Below are positions 1-8,004 of a stretch of 64,000 nt of DNA, one piece after another. The notes beneath the pieces are model-generated. The model did no database searches and had not been told where the DNA came from. It worked only from the letters and a program-made list of their open reading frames with translations. The stretch comes from Spirulina major PCC 6313 (GTDB lineage Bacteria; Cyanobacteriota; Cyanobacteriia; Cyanobacteriales; Spirulinaceae). The translations under genes and the position numbers were made by a program. The stretch's first letter is position 1. Every line of letters starts with the position of its first letter. The stretch covers positions 4,182,771 to 4,246,770 of the forward strand of contig NZ_KV878783.1 in assembly GCF_001890765.1 (NCBI RefSeq). Reading direction: 5' to 3'.

Positions 1-241
1 AGATACCGTAGCGCACTAGCCAATCTTCCGGGCCAAACTGGGCCCGCTGGGCGCGACAGTGGGGACACCAATAGGCACTGTAGACGCGGGCGTTAATGCG
101 GCTGAGGTGACGGGCGAGGGCTTCGACGCGCTCCGGTGCGATCGCATCTTGTTCTCTCATTTGAGCATGAACGGTGGAAATGGCGGGGGGAAGCGTGATC
201 GCCGTACAAAACAGAACCAAACAAAGTGTAAAGCGCAACAT
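1..241 (-). CDS. Exported thioredoxin-like protein, 3' part cut by window edge
   Basis: The minus-strand frame opens at an ATG at 241 and runs off the left edge, so only about 80 N-terminal residues are visible. Residues 1-25 form a hydrophobic leader ending in VHA-Q, which looks like a signal peptide. Near residue 58 the motif YWCPHC gives a CxxC redox pair of the kind found in thioredoxin-like domains fused to or related to cyanobacterial VKOR proteins. The expected role is thiol-disulfide exchange in the periplasm or thylakoid lumen. The rest of the gene is outside the window, so full domain content and length are unknown. Confidence is good for the redox motif and moderate for the family. 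Confidence 0.6.
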   Translation of the reverse strand, partial: MLRFTLCLVLFCTAITLPPAISTVHAQMREQDAIAPERVEALARHLSRINARVYSAYWCPHCRAQRAQFGPEDWLVRYGI

Positions 242-388
242 AAGCTCACTCAACCAAACCAGAACCCCTCAATCCTACCCTTCTCACCCCTCAGACGAAA
301 TCTGCATCAACCTTGCCCGCTAATGATCCGAGGCCCTCAGTCTGCGCTGTTTTGGGGTATCAAAGTCGGATTTCGTATCACTCCCCAC

Positions 389-1258
389 TCAAAACAGGCT
401 CAATTGTTGGGGCGGTTCGGGGAGCGTGTCCCAGGGGAGAGGCGGTAAATGGGGCGCGATCGCTTGCAACTGATGGTAGAACTGGCGGGCGGTGTGGGGG
501 GAATGCTCTTCCTGGGGGCAGTGGACGAAAAAATAAACAGTCTTGCCTTCGATGAGCCATTGCGCCACTTGATGAACCCAAAAATTTTGGGTGATTTCGT
601 TGTATTGCGGGTCGGGATGGGTGATCCAGCGGATCAAGACGATGGGGGCGGGGCAGTGGGGGAGAACGGGAAGATCGGGTTTGTGGTTGCGGGATCGGGC
701 TTGGGGGTTGTCGGGGCAGCGGTAGATGGGGCGGGTGTCGAGGCAGACCGGGGTGATCGCGTCGAGGAGGGGAGCGAGGCGATCGCGCCCTGTTGGGGTG
801 AACCAGTCCGGGTGACGCAGTTCGAGGCCAAGGGGATGATCCGTGGGGAGGGCGGCGAAAAATTGGGCGAGATCGTCGCTGTGGGCGGGGCTGTAACTGG
901 GGGGAAGTTGGGCGAACACGGGGCCGAGGCGATCGCCCAATCCAGTTTTTAAATGGTTCAGAAATGCGATCGCGCCCTCGATCTGTCCCATGAGCGGCCC
1001 CTGATGGGTGACAGTTTTGGGAAATTTTGGGCAGAATTTAAACCCCGGCGGCATGGTGTCGCGCCAACGGTGCAGCGTTGCCGCATCAGGAACAGCGTAA
1101 AAAGTGGTATTACCCTCAACGGCGATGAAGCGATCGCAATACAAGGGCAAAAACTCCCGCGCCGGAGCCTTGGCCGGATAGAACGACCCCACCCAGCCGG
1201 GAAACGCCCACACGGCACAACCGAGATAAAATTGCCCCACGTTTTGCCCCTGACTCAT
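389..1258 (-). CDS. DUF72 (YecE-like) family protein
   Basis: A 289-residue protein of the DUF72/YecE family, which has a TIM-barrel-like fold and no settled biochemical role. The N-terminus carries the family signature: a Gly-Cys-x-x-Trp strand, then FYP and the conserved EGN-TFY segment around residue 50. A central FCPKFPK segment and an LELRHPDW segment near residue 145 are also typical. The frame can extend one codon to a TTG at 1261, but the ATG at 1258 is the more natural start. It is divergent from ndhL, whose start lies about 65 bp away, so the two promoters share this short spacer. Confidence 0.85.
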   Translation of the reverse strand: MSQGQNVGQFYLGCAVWAFPGWVGSFYPAKAPAREFLPLYCDRFIAVEGNTTFYAVPDAATLHRWRDTMPPGFKFCPKFPKTVTHQGPLMGQIEGAIAFLNHLKTGLGDRLGPVFAQLPPSYSPAHSDDLAQFFAALPTDHPLGLELRHPDWFTPTGRDRLAPLLDAITPVCLDTRPIYRCPDNPQARSRNHKPDLPVLPHCPAPIVLIRWITHPDPQYNEITQNFWVHQVAQWLIEGKTVYFFVHCPQEEHSPHTARQFYHQLQAIAPHLPPLPWDTLPEPPQQLSLF

Positions 1259-1324
1259 CAACTCTCACCCCAAACGTCCAGCTAAAACGGTACAATAAAC
1301 CGGAAATATTGGCTTGTCTTGACT

Positions 1325-1555
1325 ATGATGCTTGATGTCAACAGTCCCCAGTTTATCGCCCTCATCTATCTTGTCTTGAGCGGGTTATATCTTGTCGTGC
1401 TTCCCGCTGGTCTCTATGCGTATCTCAATCTGCGCTGGTATGTGGCCAGTTCCATTGAGCGCGTGATTATGTACTTTTTCGTGTTTCTGCTGTTCCCTGG
1501 GCTGCTGCTCCTGAGTCCGTTTTTGAATCTTCGTCCCAAACGAGCTGAATCCTAA
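1325..1555 (+). CDS. ndhL: NAD(P)H-quinone oxidoreductase subunit L
   Basis: A 76-residue membrane protein matching NdhL, a cyanobacteria- and plastid-specific subunit of the thylakoid NDH-1 complex used in respiration, cyclic electron flow and CO2 uptake. Two hydrophobic helices are visible (about residues 10-30 and 45-65), separated by a basic loop with the family's [10 protein letters not shown]-type segment, and the tail [10 protein letters not shown] is polar. A TTG at 1319 is in frame, but the ATG at 1325 fits the family length. Its stop overlaps the start of the next gene by one base (TAATG), so the two are almost certainly co-translated. Confidence 0.92.
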   Translation: MMLDVNSPQFIALIYLVLSGLYLVVLPAGLYAYLNLRWYVASSIERVIMYFFVFLLFPGLLLLSPFLNLRPKRAES

Positions 1556-1887
1556 TGCGCCGAATTGATGCGATCGCCCTCACCTTTGGTCTTTTCCTCG
1601 GTGGGGGTGCGATTTATCTCCTCTTTCGAGCGATCGGGTTTGATAATCTGTCCGCCGGCATTTGGAGTCAAGCCATTCTGATCGGGGGTCTGATTGGCTG
1701 GTTGGCCACCTATGTCTTTCGGGCCCTCACCAAAGGCATGACCCTCAATGAACAGATGCAAAACTACAAAGAAGCAGTGCTGCGTAAACGTCTAGAGGAA
1801 ATGACCCCAGAAGAACTGGCCCAACTGCAAGCGGAAATCGAAGCCGACGAAGCCGCCGCCACCGAATCCCAGAGCGACCCCTCCTAA
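1555..1887 (+). CDS. DUF3007 family membrane protein
   Basis: A 110-residue protein with two predicted membrane helices (about residues 6-25 and 38-58) followed by a charged helical tail rich in Glu and Ala (residues 68-105). This matches DUF3007, a family found beside ndhL in many cyanobacteria. The start codon overlaps the ndhL stop by one base, so translational coupling is likely. A role in NDH-1 assembly or stability is a reasonable inference from that linkage, but nothing in the sequence shows a catalytic function. Confidence 0.8.
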   Translation: MRRIDAIALTFGLFLGGGAIYLLFRAIGFDNLSAGIWSQAILIGGLIGWLATYVFRALTKGMTLNEQMQNYKEAVLRKRLEEMTPEELAQLQAEIEADEAAATESQSDPS

Positions 1888-1895
1888 CCCACCCC

Positions 1896-3362
1896 ATGGC
1901 CCGCGCCCCGAAACTCACCTACGATCGCGGCACATTAATTTTGCATCCCCCCCCACGCGGCAAAGGGTGGATCGACTTTGCCACCTGGGACGATCGCATC
2001 GAAAAATTTCGCATTCCCGCCCAGCATTATCGCAGCCTCGTGGAAACCCTCCAGGGCGATCAGGTGGAGTTTGTCGATGAAGCCAAGGCGTTTTTTCCCC
2101 TCGACCTCAACGCTAATTTTCAAAAAAACCCCTATCCCCACCAAGCCGAAGCCCTCCAGGCCTGGAAAAAGTCCGAGCGGCAAGGGGTTGTGGTTCTCCC
2201 CACGGCAGCGGGTAAAACCTTTCTGGCTCAATTGGCGATCGCTTCCACCCCCCGATCCACCCTCATCGTTGTTCCTACCCTGGACTTGATGCACCAATGG
2301 TATGCCGAACTAGAGGCGGCCTTTCCGGGGGTGGAATTGGGGCTATTGGGGGGTGGATCGAAGGATCGCACCGCGATTTTGGTGGCCACCTATAACAGTG
2401 CGGCGATCCAGGCGGAAACCCTAGGGAATCTCTACGGGTTGCTGATTTTTGATGAATGCCACCATTTACCGACGGATTTTTTTCGGGTGATTGCGGAATA
2501 TGCGATCGCCCCCTATCGCCTCGGCCTCAGTGCCACCCCCGAACGCGCCGATGATTCCCACCAAGAGCTAGACCACCTGATCGGCCCGATTATTTATCGC
2601 AAAGCCCCCGATGATCTGTCCGGCAACACCCTTGCTGACCATGAAGTGCGGCAAATCAAAGTGAGCCTGTCGGCAGAAGAGCGCGATCGCTACGACGACG
2701 CGATCCAAACCCGCAACCAATTTTTACAAGACTCGCGGATCTTTCTCGGTAGTTTAGAGGGTTGGCAGGAATTCGTGCGGGCTTCGGCGCGATCGGCCGC
2801 CGGTCGTCGGGCCATGCTCGCCCACCGCGAGGCAAAAGCGATCGCCAATGGCACCGACAGCAAACTCCGCACCCTCGCTGAACTGATCGCCACCCATTAC
2901 CCCGCTCGGATCTTGATCTTCACCAACGACAACGCCACGGTTTACCGCATCTCCCGCGAATTCCTCATTCCCGCTCTCACCCATCAAACCCCCGTCAAAG
3001 AACGCCATCACATCCTCGGCAAATTTCGCCGGGGCGAGTATGGTGCGATCGCCGCCTCCCATGTCCTCAACGAAGGGGTTGATGTGCCCGATGCCCAGAT
3101 CGCGATCATCCTCTCCGGCACAGGTTCAACGCGGGAATATGTGCAACGTCTGGGCCGCGTCTTACGCAAAGGCAACAGCCCCGATAAACTCGCCATCCTC
3201 TACGAAGTGATCGCCACCGACACCAGCGAAGAACGCACCTCCGAACGCCGCCGCAGCACCCCCCAACCCGCCGCCGCCCAACTCGAACTCCTGCCCCGTT
3301 ACAGCACCGGCCGCCCCACCCCCAAAGCTGCCGAATCCACCCCACCCGACTATGATGTTTAA
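1896..3362 (+). CDS. DEAD/DEAH-box helicase, SF2 (COG1061/XPB-like)
   Basis: A 488-residue superfamily 2 helicase. The motifs appear in order: motif I (Walker A) as PTAAGKT near residue 106, motif II as DECHH near 188, motif III as SATPER near 212, a second RecA-like domain with ILIFTND near 340, and motif VI as QRLGRVLRKG near 418. The N-terminal ~80 residues form a small damage-recognition-like domain seen in XPB-like helicases. It should be a cytosolic ATP-dependent DNA translocase with a likely repair role. The gene begins 8 bp after the DUF3007 gene, so it may be read from the ndhL transcript. The C-terminal tail is Pro-, Arg- and Ala-rich and probably disordered. Confidence 0.85.
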   Translation: MARAPKLTYDRGTLILHPPPRGKGWIDFATWDDRIEKFRIPAQHYRSLVETLQGDQVEFVDEAKAFFPLDLNANFQKNPYPHQAEALQAWKKSERQGVVVLPTAAGKTFLAQLAIASTPRSTLIVVPTLDLMHQWYAELEAAFPGVELGLLGGGSKDRTAILVATYNSAAIQAETLGNLYGLLIFDECHHLPTDFFRVIAEYAIAPYRLGLSATPERADDSHQELDHLIGPIIYRKAPDDLSGNTLADHEVRQIKVSLSAEERDRYDDAIQTRNQFLQDSRIFLGSLEGWQEFVRASARSAAGRRAMLAHREAKAIANGTDSKLRTLAELIATHYPARILIFTNDNATVYRISREFLIPALTHQTPVKERHHILGKFRRGEYGAIAASHVLNEGVDVPDAQIAIILSGTGSTREYVQRLGRVLRKGNSPDKLAILYEVIATDTSEERTSERRRSTPQPAAAQLELLPRYSTGRPTPKAAESTPPDYDV

Positions 3363-3613
3363 GCAGAGGCGGGGAGTATCCAGGAGAGTATCAATATGTT
3401 GAGGGATGCTCCATTCAGGTCATCAGTCAAGATACTCTAACACTATGGGGTGTTATCCATGCGCAACTCGTTATCCAACCCCATATTGCTTCCGATGTAG
3501 GGCGATCGCTAGTGAGGACATCAAAGATCATGCTGGCAATGCGATCGCATAATGGTCTTTTGTTCCGAACATTTGCAATCACGCCAGACTGGTTTTTTCG
3601 ACACCCAATTGTC

Positions 3614-4936
3614 ATGATTCCTGCCCAACCCCTTCCCAATGAAGCGGAGCGACTCAAAGAACTGCTACGCTATGACATTCTAGACACGCCCGAAGAGCAA
3701 GATTTTAATGATCTCGTGGATTTAGCAGCGCAAGTATGCGGTGCTGAGATTTCTTTAATTTCGCTGGTGGATGATCACCGGCAATGGTTTAAAGCTCGCC
3801 ATGGCATTGATGCCTGTGAAACCCCAAAAGATCAAGCCTTCTGTGCCCATGCCATCCATGGCGATGACATTATGGAGGTTCCCAATGCCACCCAAGATGA
3901 ACGCTTTTTTGATAATCCCTTAGTGACCCACGGCCCAGAAATTCGCTTCTATGCGGGCCAACCTCTTTATGCGGCTTCGGGCCATACGTTTGGCACACTC
4001 TGTGTGATCGATCGCTACCCTCGCCAACTGACACCGCTCCAACGTCAAGCCCTCAAAGTCTTAGCCCACCAAGTCGAACGACAACTTGAACTCCGCCTCC
4101 GGCAGCGACACCTAGAAGAAAGCCTCACGATCATCCAAGAACAAAAGCAGACCTTAGAATCGCTCAATACGTTAAAAGATCAGACCTTGGCGTTGTTGTC
4201 CCATGATTTGCGCAGCCCCCTCGCGTCTTTAGAATCAATTTTAGAACTGTTTCAGAATGGCCTCAGTGCTGAAGACGTGAACACCTTGATGCAGCAAATC
4301 CGCCCTGAATTAGAACAAGGCGTTGCCCATCTCAACCATGTGTTGCAATGGGCAGAGGATCAAATGCGGGGGGCAGATGTGGAGTTGTGTGCTTGTCCCC
4401 TGGCAGAGATTACGGCGGCGAGCTTGGCGTGGGTACGGCAAAATGCCCAGCGAAAAGGGGTTGATTTGGTCTGTGAATTACACACTACGCATTCTGTGTG
4501 GGGGGATGGGGAATTATTGGAAATTGTGTTGCGGAATTTGTTGAGTAATGCGATTAAGTTTTCTCGGCAGGGCGATCGCATCACGGTGTTTGCCGTCGAG
4601 CACGAGTCTCAGATTCGCCTTGGGGTCAGGGATGAAGGGGTTGGGATGACGGTGGAGGAACTGAAAAAAGTTCACTGTGTTTCGACTCGCTTTTCCAAAC
4701 GGGGCACGCAGCAGGAAAAAGGCATGGGGCTGGGGCTTATTCTCTGTCAGTCCTATTTAAACCAGATGAAAAGTCAGTTAATCATTACCAGTGAACCCCA
4801 TCGGGGTAGTGAATTTTCCTTTTTACTCGACGGTGTTCCGTTCCAGCCCCATGACCATAGTGCCGGCTGTGAGGACTGTCGCGACTGCAATCCTGTGCTG
4901 CTCTCCCAGGCTGACGTAGCGGTGTCCTCTCAATAA
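3614..4936 (+). CDS. GAF-domain sensor histidine kinase
   Basis: A 440-residue two-component sensor. The ATG at 3614 is chosen over an upstream in-frame start at 3512 because the MIPAQPLPNEAERL N-terminus is the usual beginning of this family and the upstream segment has no homologous character. A GAF domain spans about residues 25-165. A short helical linker leads to a HisKA domain with SHDLRSPL (phospho-accepting His about 197). A HATPase domain follows with NLLSNAIKFS (N box), DEGVGM (G1) and GMGLGL (G2). There is no membrane segment, so it should sense a cytosolic signal. The C-terminus carries an unusual cysteine cluster (CEDCRDC). No response regulator gene is adjacent. Confidence 0.85.
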   Translation: MIPAQPLPNEAERLKELLRYDILDTPEEQDFNDLVDLAAQVCGAEISLISLVDDHRQWFKARHGIDACETPKDQAFCAHAIHGDDIMEVPNATQDERFFDNPLVTHGPEIRFYAGQPLYAASGHTFGTLCVIDRYPRQLTPLQRQALKVLAHQVERQLELRLRQRHLEESLTIIQEQKQTLESLNTLKDQTLALLSHDLRSPLASLESILELFQNGLSAEDVNTLMQQIRPELEQGVAHLNHVLQWAEDQMRGADVELCACPLAEITAASLAWVRQNAQRKGVDLVCELHTTHSVWGDGELLEIVLRNLLSNAIKFSRQGDRITVFAVEHESQIRLGVRDEGVGMTVEELKKVHCVSTRFSKRGTQQEKGMGLGLILCQSYLNQMKSQLIITSEPHRGSEFSFLLDGVPFQPHDHSAGCEDCRDCNPVLLSQADVAVSSQ

Positions 4937-5008
4937 ATTGCGACGGCTTGTACACAATGTTCTCAGGTTGATCTCGTCTGCGTTTAATCCCCCTCTGTCA
5001 TCAAGGCA

Positions 5009-5069
5009 GCGAGCGAGAAGCTCGCACTACAGAGAATTCCAGGCAGGGTCGTGTGAGCCTCTGGCTCAC
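5009..5069. repeat. Two small palindromes in the kinase-rsmE spacer
   Basis: Two short inverted repeats lie between the histidine kinase and rsmE. The first pairs GCGAGC (5009-5014) with GCTCGC (5020-5025); the second pairs GTGAGCC (5053-5059) with GGCTCAC (5063-5069). Each could form a small hairpin. They resemble the dispersed palindromic repeats common in cyanobacterial intergenic DNA and lack the T-run expected of an intrinsic terminator. Confidence 0.5.
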
Positions 5070-5135
5070 TCATACCCCCTCGATTCGTAACTTTGGGTTA
5101 TGTATAAGCAGTAGCAATAAGTTAGGAGGGTATTG

Positions 5136-5894
5136 ATGGGACAGCACCTCTATCGCTTGGCGATCGCACCGATGCAGCAGCACGGCGATCGTATTCACCT
5201 CACCCCAGACCAACAGCATTATCTCTATCGGGTGCTGCGGTTGACGGCGGGCGATCGCTGCATTGTGATCAACGGCAGGGGCAAAGCCTGGATCGCTTCC
5301 CTGGCCGACGATTGGGCCACCTTGCTCAATCCCCTCGAACTCGGCACAGAATTACCCCACCCCCTGACCCTGATCGTGGCACTGCCGAAGGGGAGCGGCT
5401 TTGAAGACATCATCCGGAGCGGAACGGAATTAGGCGTAAGTCGGTTTCAGCCGGTGATCAGCGATCGCACCCTTTTAAAACCCAGTCCCCAAAAACTCAC
5501 CCGTTGGCAACGCATCGCCCAAGAAGCCGCCGAACAATCCGAGCGGGCGATCGTGCCCGTCGTCCATGACCCGCTCCCCTTCCGCGACAGTTTAGACCCA
5601 GGAACTCAAACCACAGCCTTGATCGCCCTCGCTCGTGGTGATTCACCCCCTCTCACGACGGTTCTAAACTGCCTACCCCGATCCACTGAACTGGCGATCG
5701 CCACGGGCCCCGAAGGCGGTTGGACTCCCACGGAACAGGCAGCAGCGATCGCCGCTGGGTTTCGTCCCGTTTCCCTGGGGCGGCGCATTTTACGGGCGGT
5801 CACGGCTCCCGTGGCGGCGGCGGCGACGATTGCCGCCTGGCAAGAGCAAGACCAGGTTCATCCTGTTACGTCTGGGGAGGATTCGGGATGTTGA
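5136..5894 (+). CDS. rsmE: 16S rRNA (uracil-1498-N3)-methyltransferase
   Basis: RsmE methylates N3 of U1498 in 16S rRNA with SAM as donor and belongs to the SPOUT (knotted) methyltransferases. The PUA-like N-terminal domain (residues 1-70) contains HYLYRVLRL. The catalytic domain shows GSGFEDIIRSGTELGV near residue 90, a conserved EQSER-type segment near 135, and the SAM-binding knot GPEGG-(W) near 191 followed by SLGRRILRAVTA. An AGGAGG at 5124-5129 lies 6 nt before the ATG at 5136, which decides the start over the in-frame TTG at 5133. The 3' end overlaps the next gene by 7 bp. Confidence 0.93.
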   Translation: MGQHLYRLAIAPMQQHGDRIHLTPDQQHYLYRVLRLTAGDRCIVINGRGKAWIASLADDWATLLNPLELGTELPHPLTLIVALPKGSGFEDIIRSGTELGVSRFQPVISDRTLLKPSPQKLTRWQRIAQEAAEQSERAIVPVVHDPLPFRDSLDPGTQTTALIALARGDSPPLTTVLNCLPRSTELAIATGPEGGWTPTEQAAAIAAGFRPVSLGRRILRAVTAPVAAAATIAAWQEQDQVHPVTSGEDSGC

Positions 5895-6415
5895 TTTTTT
5901 TGGATACGGAATTCACCGGTCTCCATCAACAGACAACGCTGATCAGTCTCGGCCTCGTAGCGGACTGCGATCGCACCTTTTACGCCGAATTCAACGACTA
6001 CGACCCCCACCAACTCAACCCCTGGCTCGAAACCCATGTGATACCCCATCTATTGTTTCCCGATTGTGAGCACCACACACCGAGCTTGGGCGATCGCCAC
6101 CACCGCATGAAAAGCGATCGCGCCACCATCGCCAAAACCCTTGTGCATTGGTTCGCCCAATTCCACCGCATCGAACTCTGGGCCGACTGTCCCGCCTACG
6201 ATTGGGTCTTATTTTGCGAACTCTTCGGCGGCTCCCAACAACTCCCCCCCGGCCTGCACTACAGCCCCTACGATCTCGCAACCCTATTCCACTGCGCGGG
6301 CTTGGATGCGACGTGCGATCGTGCTCAATTCGCCGGACTTTCCACCCTCACCCTCCACAACGCCCTCGACGATGCCAAGCTAGCCCAAGCCTGCTACCAC
6401 AAACTCCAATCATGA
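5888..6415 (+). CDS. DEDD-type 3'-5' exoribonuclease-like protein
   Basis: A 175-residue protein with an RNase H-like exonuclease fold. The first acidic motif is FLDTEFTGL at residues 4-12 (Asp and Glu of Exo I); a second acidic region is DCPAYDW near residue 100; the last is NALDDAKLA near residue 160, resembling Exo III of the DnaQ-type or Rv2179c-like families. It may trim RNA or DNA 3' ends; the substrate cannot be read from sequence. The gene overlaps the rsmE stop by 7 bp in another frame, so the pair is translationally coupled and the ATG at 5888 is well supported. Confidence 0.7.
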   Translation: MLIFLDTEFTGLHQQTTLISLGLVADCDRTFYAEFNDYDPHQLNPWLETHVIPHLLFPDCEHHTPSLGDRHHRMKSDRATIAKTLVHWFAQFHRIELWADCPAYDWVLFCELFGGSQQLPPGLHYSPYDLATLFHCAGLDATCDRAQFAGLSTLTLHNALDDAKLAQACYHKLQS

Positions 6416-6557
6416 CGAATTTACCCCAGAAAAATTGATTCCGGGGGCAAGTTAAGGACTATTCTTGAGATGTATGAATCGATTTTTTTTGCGGTTGAGT
6501 TGGTGGATTTACAAGGCAAAATCTATAGGTTGGCAACGTTGCATGAGGAGCAATTGA

Positions 6558-6728
6558 TCAAGTTGTAGTATCAACGCGCTTTTTGAGTTGTGAAGGAGGG
6601 GGTTGAGGATGACGCTGGAAAAATTTCTGTTCTTGGCGAATGGCTAGAATTGTGGGGCGATTCATCACCAATAGGGTCAATGTTGCTCGTTCAATTGCGG
6701 TCAACCCCACGACTTGCACTTCATCCCA
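6558..6728 (-). pseudogene. C-terminal relic of an HNH endonuclease gene
   Basis: Reading the minus strand from about 6728 to a stop at 6558-6560 gives a peptide that starts WDEVQVVGLTAIERATL, continues with LLVMNRPTILAIR and ends with HPQPP. This is the typical tail of cyanobacterial HNH endonucleases: the W...GxTxxxRAT segment, then MNRP and a final HPP. The HNH catalytic core and the whole N-terminal two thirds are missing. The frame overlaps the last codons of the small antitoxin-like gene at 6701-6898 in a different phase, so an internal deletion has joined the two genes. It cannot encode a nuclease. Confidence 0.7.
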
Positions 6729-6898
6729 AGCAAGGATAAAAATTCGGCGAGTTCGACGAGTCCGAGGGCTTCGGCTTGTTCATCTGGGGTGAGGGGCTGA
6801 CCTAGATCCTGATGATCGAGGAGGGTTTGTAAACGATTTTGCAGGGCGGTGGGGAGTTGGAAATGGACGAGTTCGCTGGGTAGGGTGATGATGCTCAT
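6701..6898 (-). CDS. Small antitoxin-like protein, C-terminus altered by deletion
   Basis: A 65-residue protein with the pattern of a small cyanobacterial family usually encoded just upstream of HNH nucleases or similar genes: a beta-strand start (MSIITLPSEL), LQTLLDHQDLG in the middle, and the conserved LTPDEQAEALGLVELAEFLSLL. After SLL the normal tail is gone, and the last codons (GMKCKSWG) come from another phase of the HNH tail described at 6558-6728. An antitoxin or immunity role is inferred from family context. It may still fold, but its partner has been lost. Confidence 0.55.
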   Translation of the reverse strand: MSIITLPSELVHFQLPTALQNRLQTLLDHQDLGQPLTPDEQAEALGLVELAEFLSLLGMKCKSWG

Positions 6899-6992
6899 GA
6901 GGAGGAAGGCTCTCGATTTGCTTTTTCAGTATATGAATTTTTCAAGGAAACTGAGTTTCTTTTTACGGGGGTGCTAGGGGAGGGGACGCATC

Positions 6993-7017
6993 GTAGGGGC
7001 GCAATGTTTGCGCCCTT
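6993..7017. repeat. Dispersed palindromic repeat (GTAGGGGCGCAA type)
   Basis: GGGCGCAA (6998-7005 region) and TTGCGCCC (to 7015) form an inverted repeat behind a GTAG lead. It lies about 50 bp upstream of the broken TPR-CHAT gene. Copies with the same lead and a palindromic core occur inside the second CHAT gene near 62627 and 63377-63440. It has the character of a short mobile palindrome rather than a terminator. Confidence 0.55.
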
Positions 7018-7062
7018 GGGGTTTGGGTTAGGATGGGGGGAGTTTTTTGAGGGGAAAGGCTG

Positions 7063-7815
7063 ATGTGTTGGCTATTTCGACGGAAGAAGAAGCAACCCAA
7101 GGCGCAGGGGCGGGATTTTGTGGGGGCGTTACGGTCTGTGGGGGGGTTTGTGATTGGGGGGCAGCGGGGTTATGTGGCGTTGCAGGGGTTGCCGCGTTGT
7201 CGGGTGACGGAGGAGGAGTTAATTGAATGGGTGCGATCGGGGGAGGGGCGTGATCTGTTGTCGGTGCGGGAATGGGGGCGGTTGGCGGCGGCGGATTTGG
7301 GGGGGTTGAGTGAGGTGGCGGGGGATGTGGTGCGGGAGTTGGGGGGGGAGGTTGTTGAACCACCGAATAAACCTGAAAAAGACAATCCACCTATACCTAT
7401 AAAGAATCCACCATCACCAACGGGCGGCACTTTTTATCGTCCAGACACATCCCACATCAAACCCGAAGCGAAAGAACTTTTTAACCAAGGGGTTGATCGT
7501 TATCAAGCAGGGGATTTAATGGGCGCAATTGATCTTTGGAGTCAAGCCATTGAAATTGACCCCAACTTTGCCTATGCCTACTACAATCGCGGCCTTGCCT
7601 ACTCTAACCTGAAGCGATACGAAGAGGCGATCACCGACTACACCAGCGCCATTGAAATTGACCCCAACGATGCCTCTGCCTACTACAATCGCGGCAATGC
7701 CTACAATGCCCTAAAAAGGTACGAAGAAGCGATCGCCGACTACACCAGCGCCATTGATATTGACCCCAAATATGCCTATGCCTACAACAATCGCGGTAAG
7801 GATTCAGGTACTTGA
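7063..7815 (+). pseudogene. TPR-CHAT protein, 5' fragment (interrupted by MITE)
   Basis: This is the N-terminal part of a large TPR-CHAT protein. It begins at an ATG with AAAGG upstream. Residues 1-115 are an unrecognised basic-to-acidic domain with a Pro-rich linker. From about residue 130 there are tetratricopeptide repeats of the YYNRGxAYxxLKRYEEAI type with the IEIDPN spacer. Translation enters the MITE after NNRG and stops within it at 7813-7815. If the MITE and one 8-bp duplication are removed, the frame joins exactly to the fragment starting at 7989. The ancestral gene ran from 7063 to 11435 once the two insertions are removed. TPR-CHAT proteins are caspase-like proteases whose TPRs sense partners. 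Confidence 0.8.
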
Positions 7816-8004
7816 AACGCAGTCACAGCAAGGCTTTCAAAATCGAGGTGAGTTCTAAACTAACAGTTCATTCTCAATAATTACGCAAGACTAGGGGTTA
7901 CAGCCTTGTTTATTGAGAATAATAAAATAGCTCAAAATAGCTGAAACCCATACTGAGCAGTGCTTACAGCCAAATCCTCATGACCTGAATGCTTACCAAT
8001 CGCG
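7788..8004. mobile_element. 201-bp IS66-like MITE with 8-bp target duplication
   Basis: The element occupies 7796-7996. Its ends are inverted repeats: GTAAGGATTCAGGT at 7796-7809 and ACCTGAATGCTTAC at 7983-7996 (13 of 14 matching). It is flanked by the direct repeat CAATCGCG at 7788-7795 and 7997-8004. Ends starting GTAA with an 8-bp duplication are the hallmark of the IS66 family. No transposase is encoded, so it is a non-autonomous MITE. An internal inverted repeat pairs TTCTCAATAA (7871-7880) with TTATTGAGAA (7910-7919). Excision with one duplication copy would restore the TPR frame precisely, which proves the insertion. Confidence 0.85.

Noticed and set aside
449-952. 167-codon frame opposite the DUF72 gene.
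   Set aside because: Gly/Val/Glu-rich shadow typical of the opposite strand of a GC-rich gene.
6470-6568. 32-residue frame starting MYESIFFAVEL.
   Set aside because: Too short, overlaps the HNH relic on the other strand, no family seen.
7796-7996. Frameshift or sequencing error splitting the TPR gene.
   Set aside because: The break is a discrete 201-bp insertion with inverted ends and an exact 8-bp duplication.
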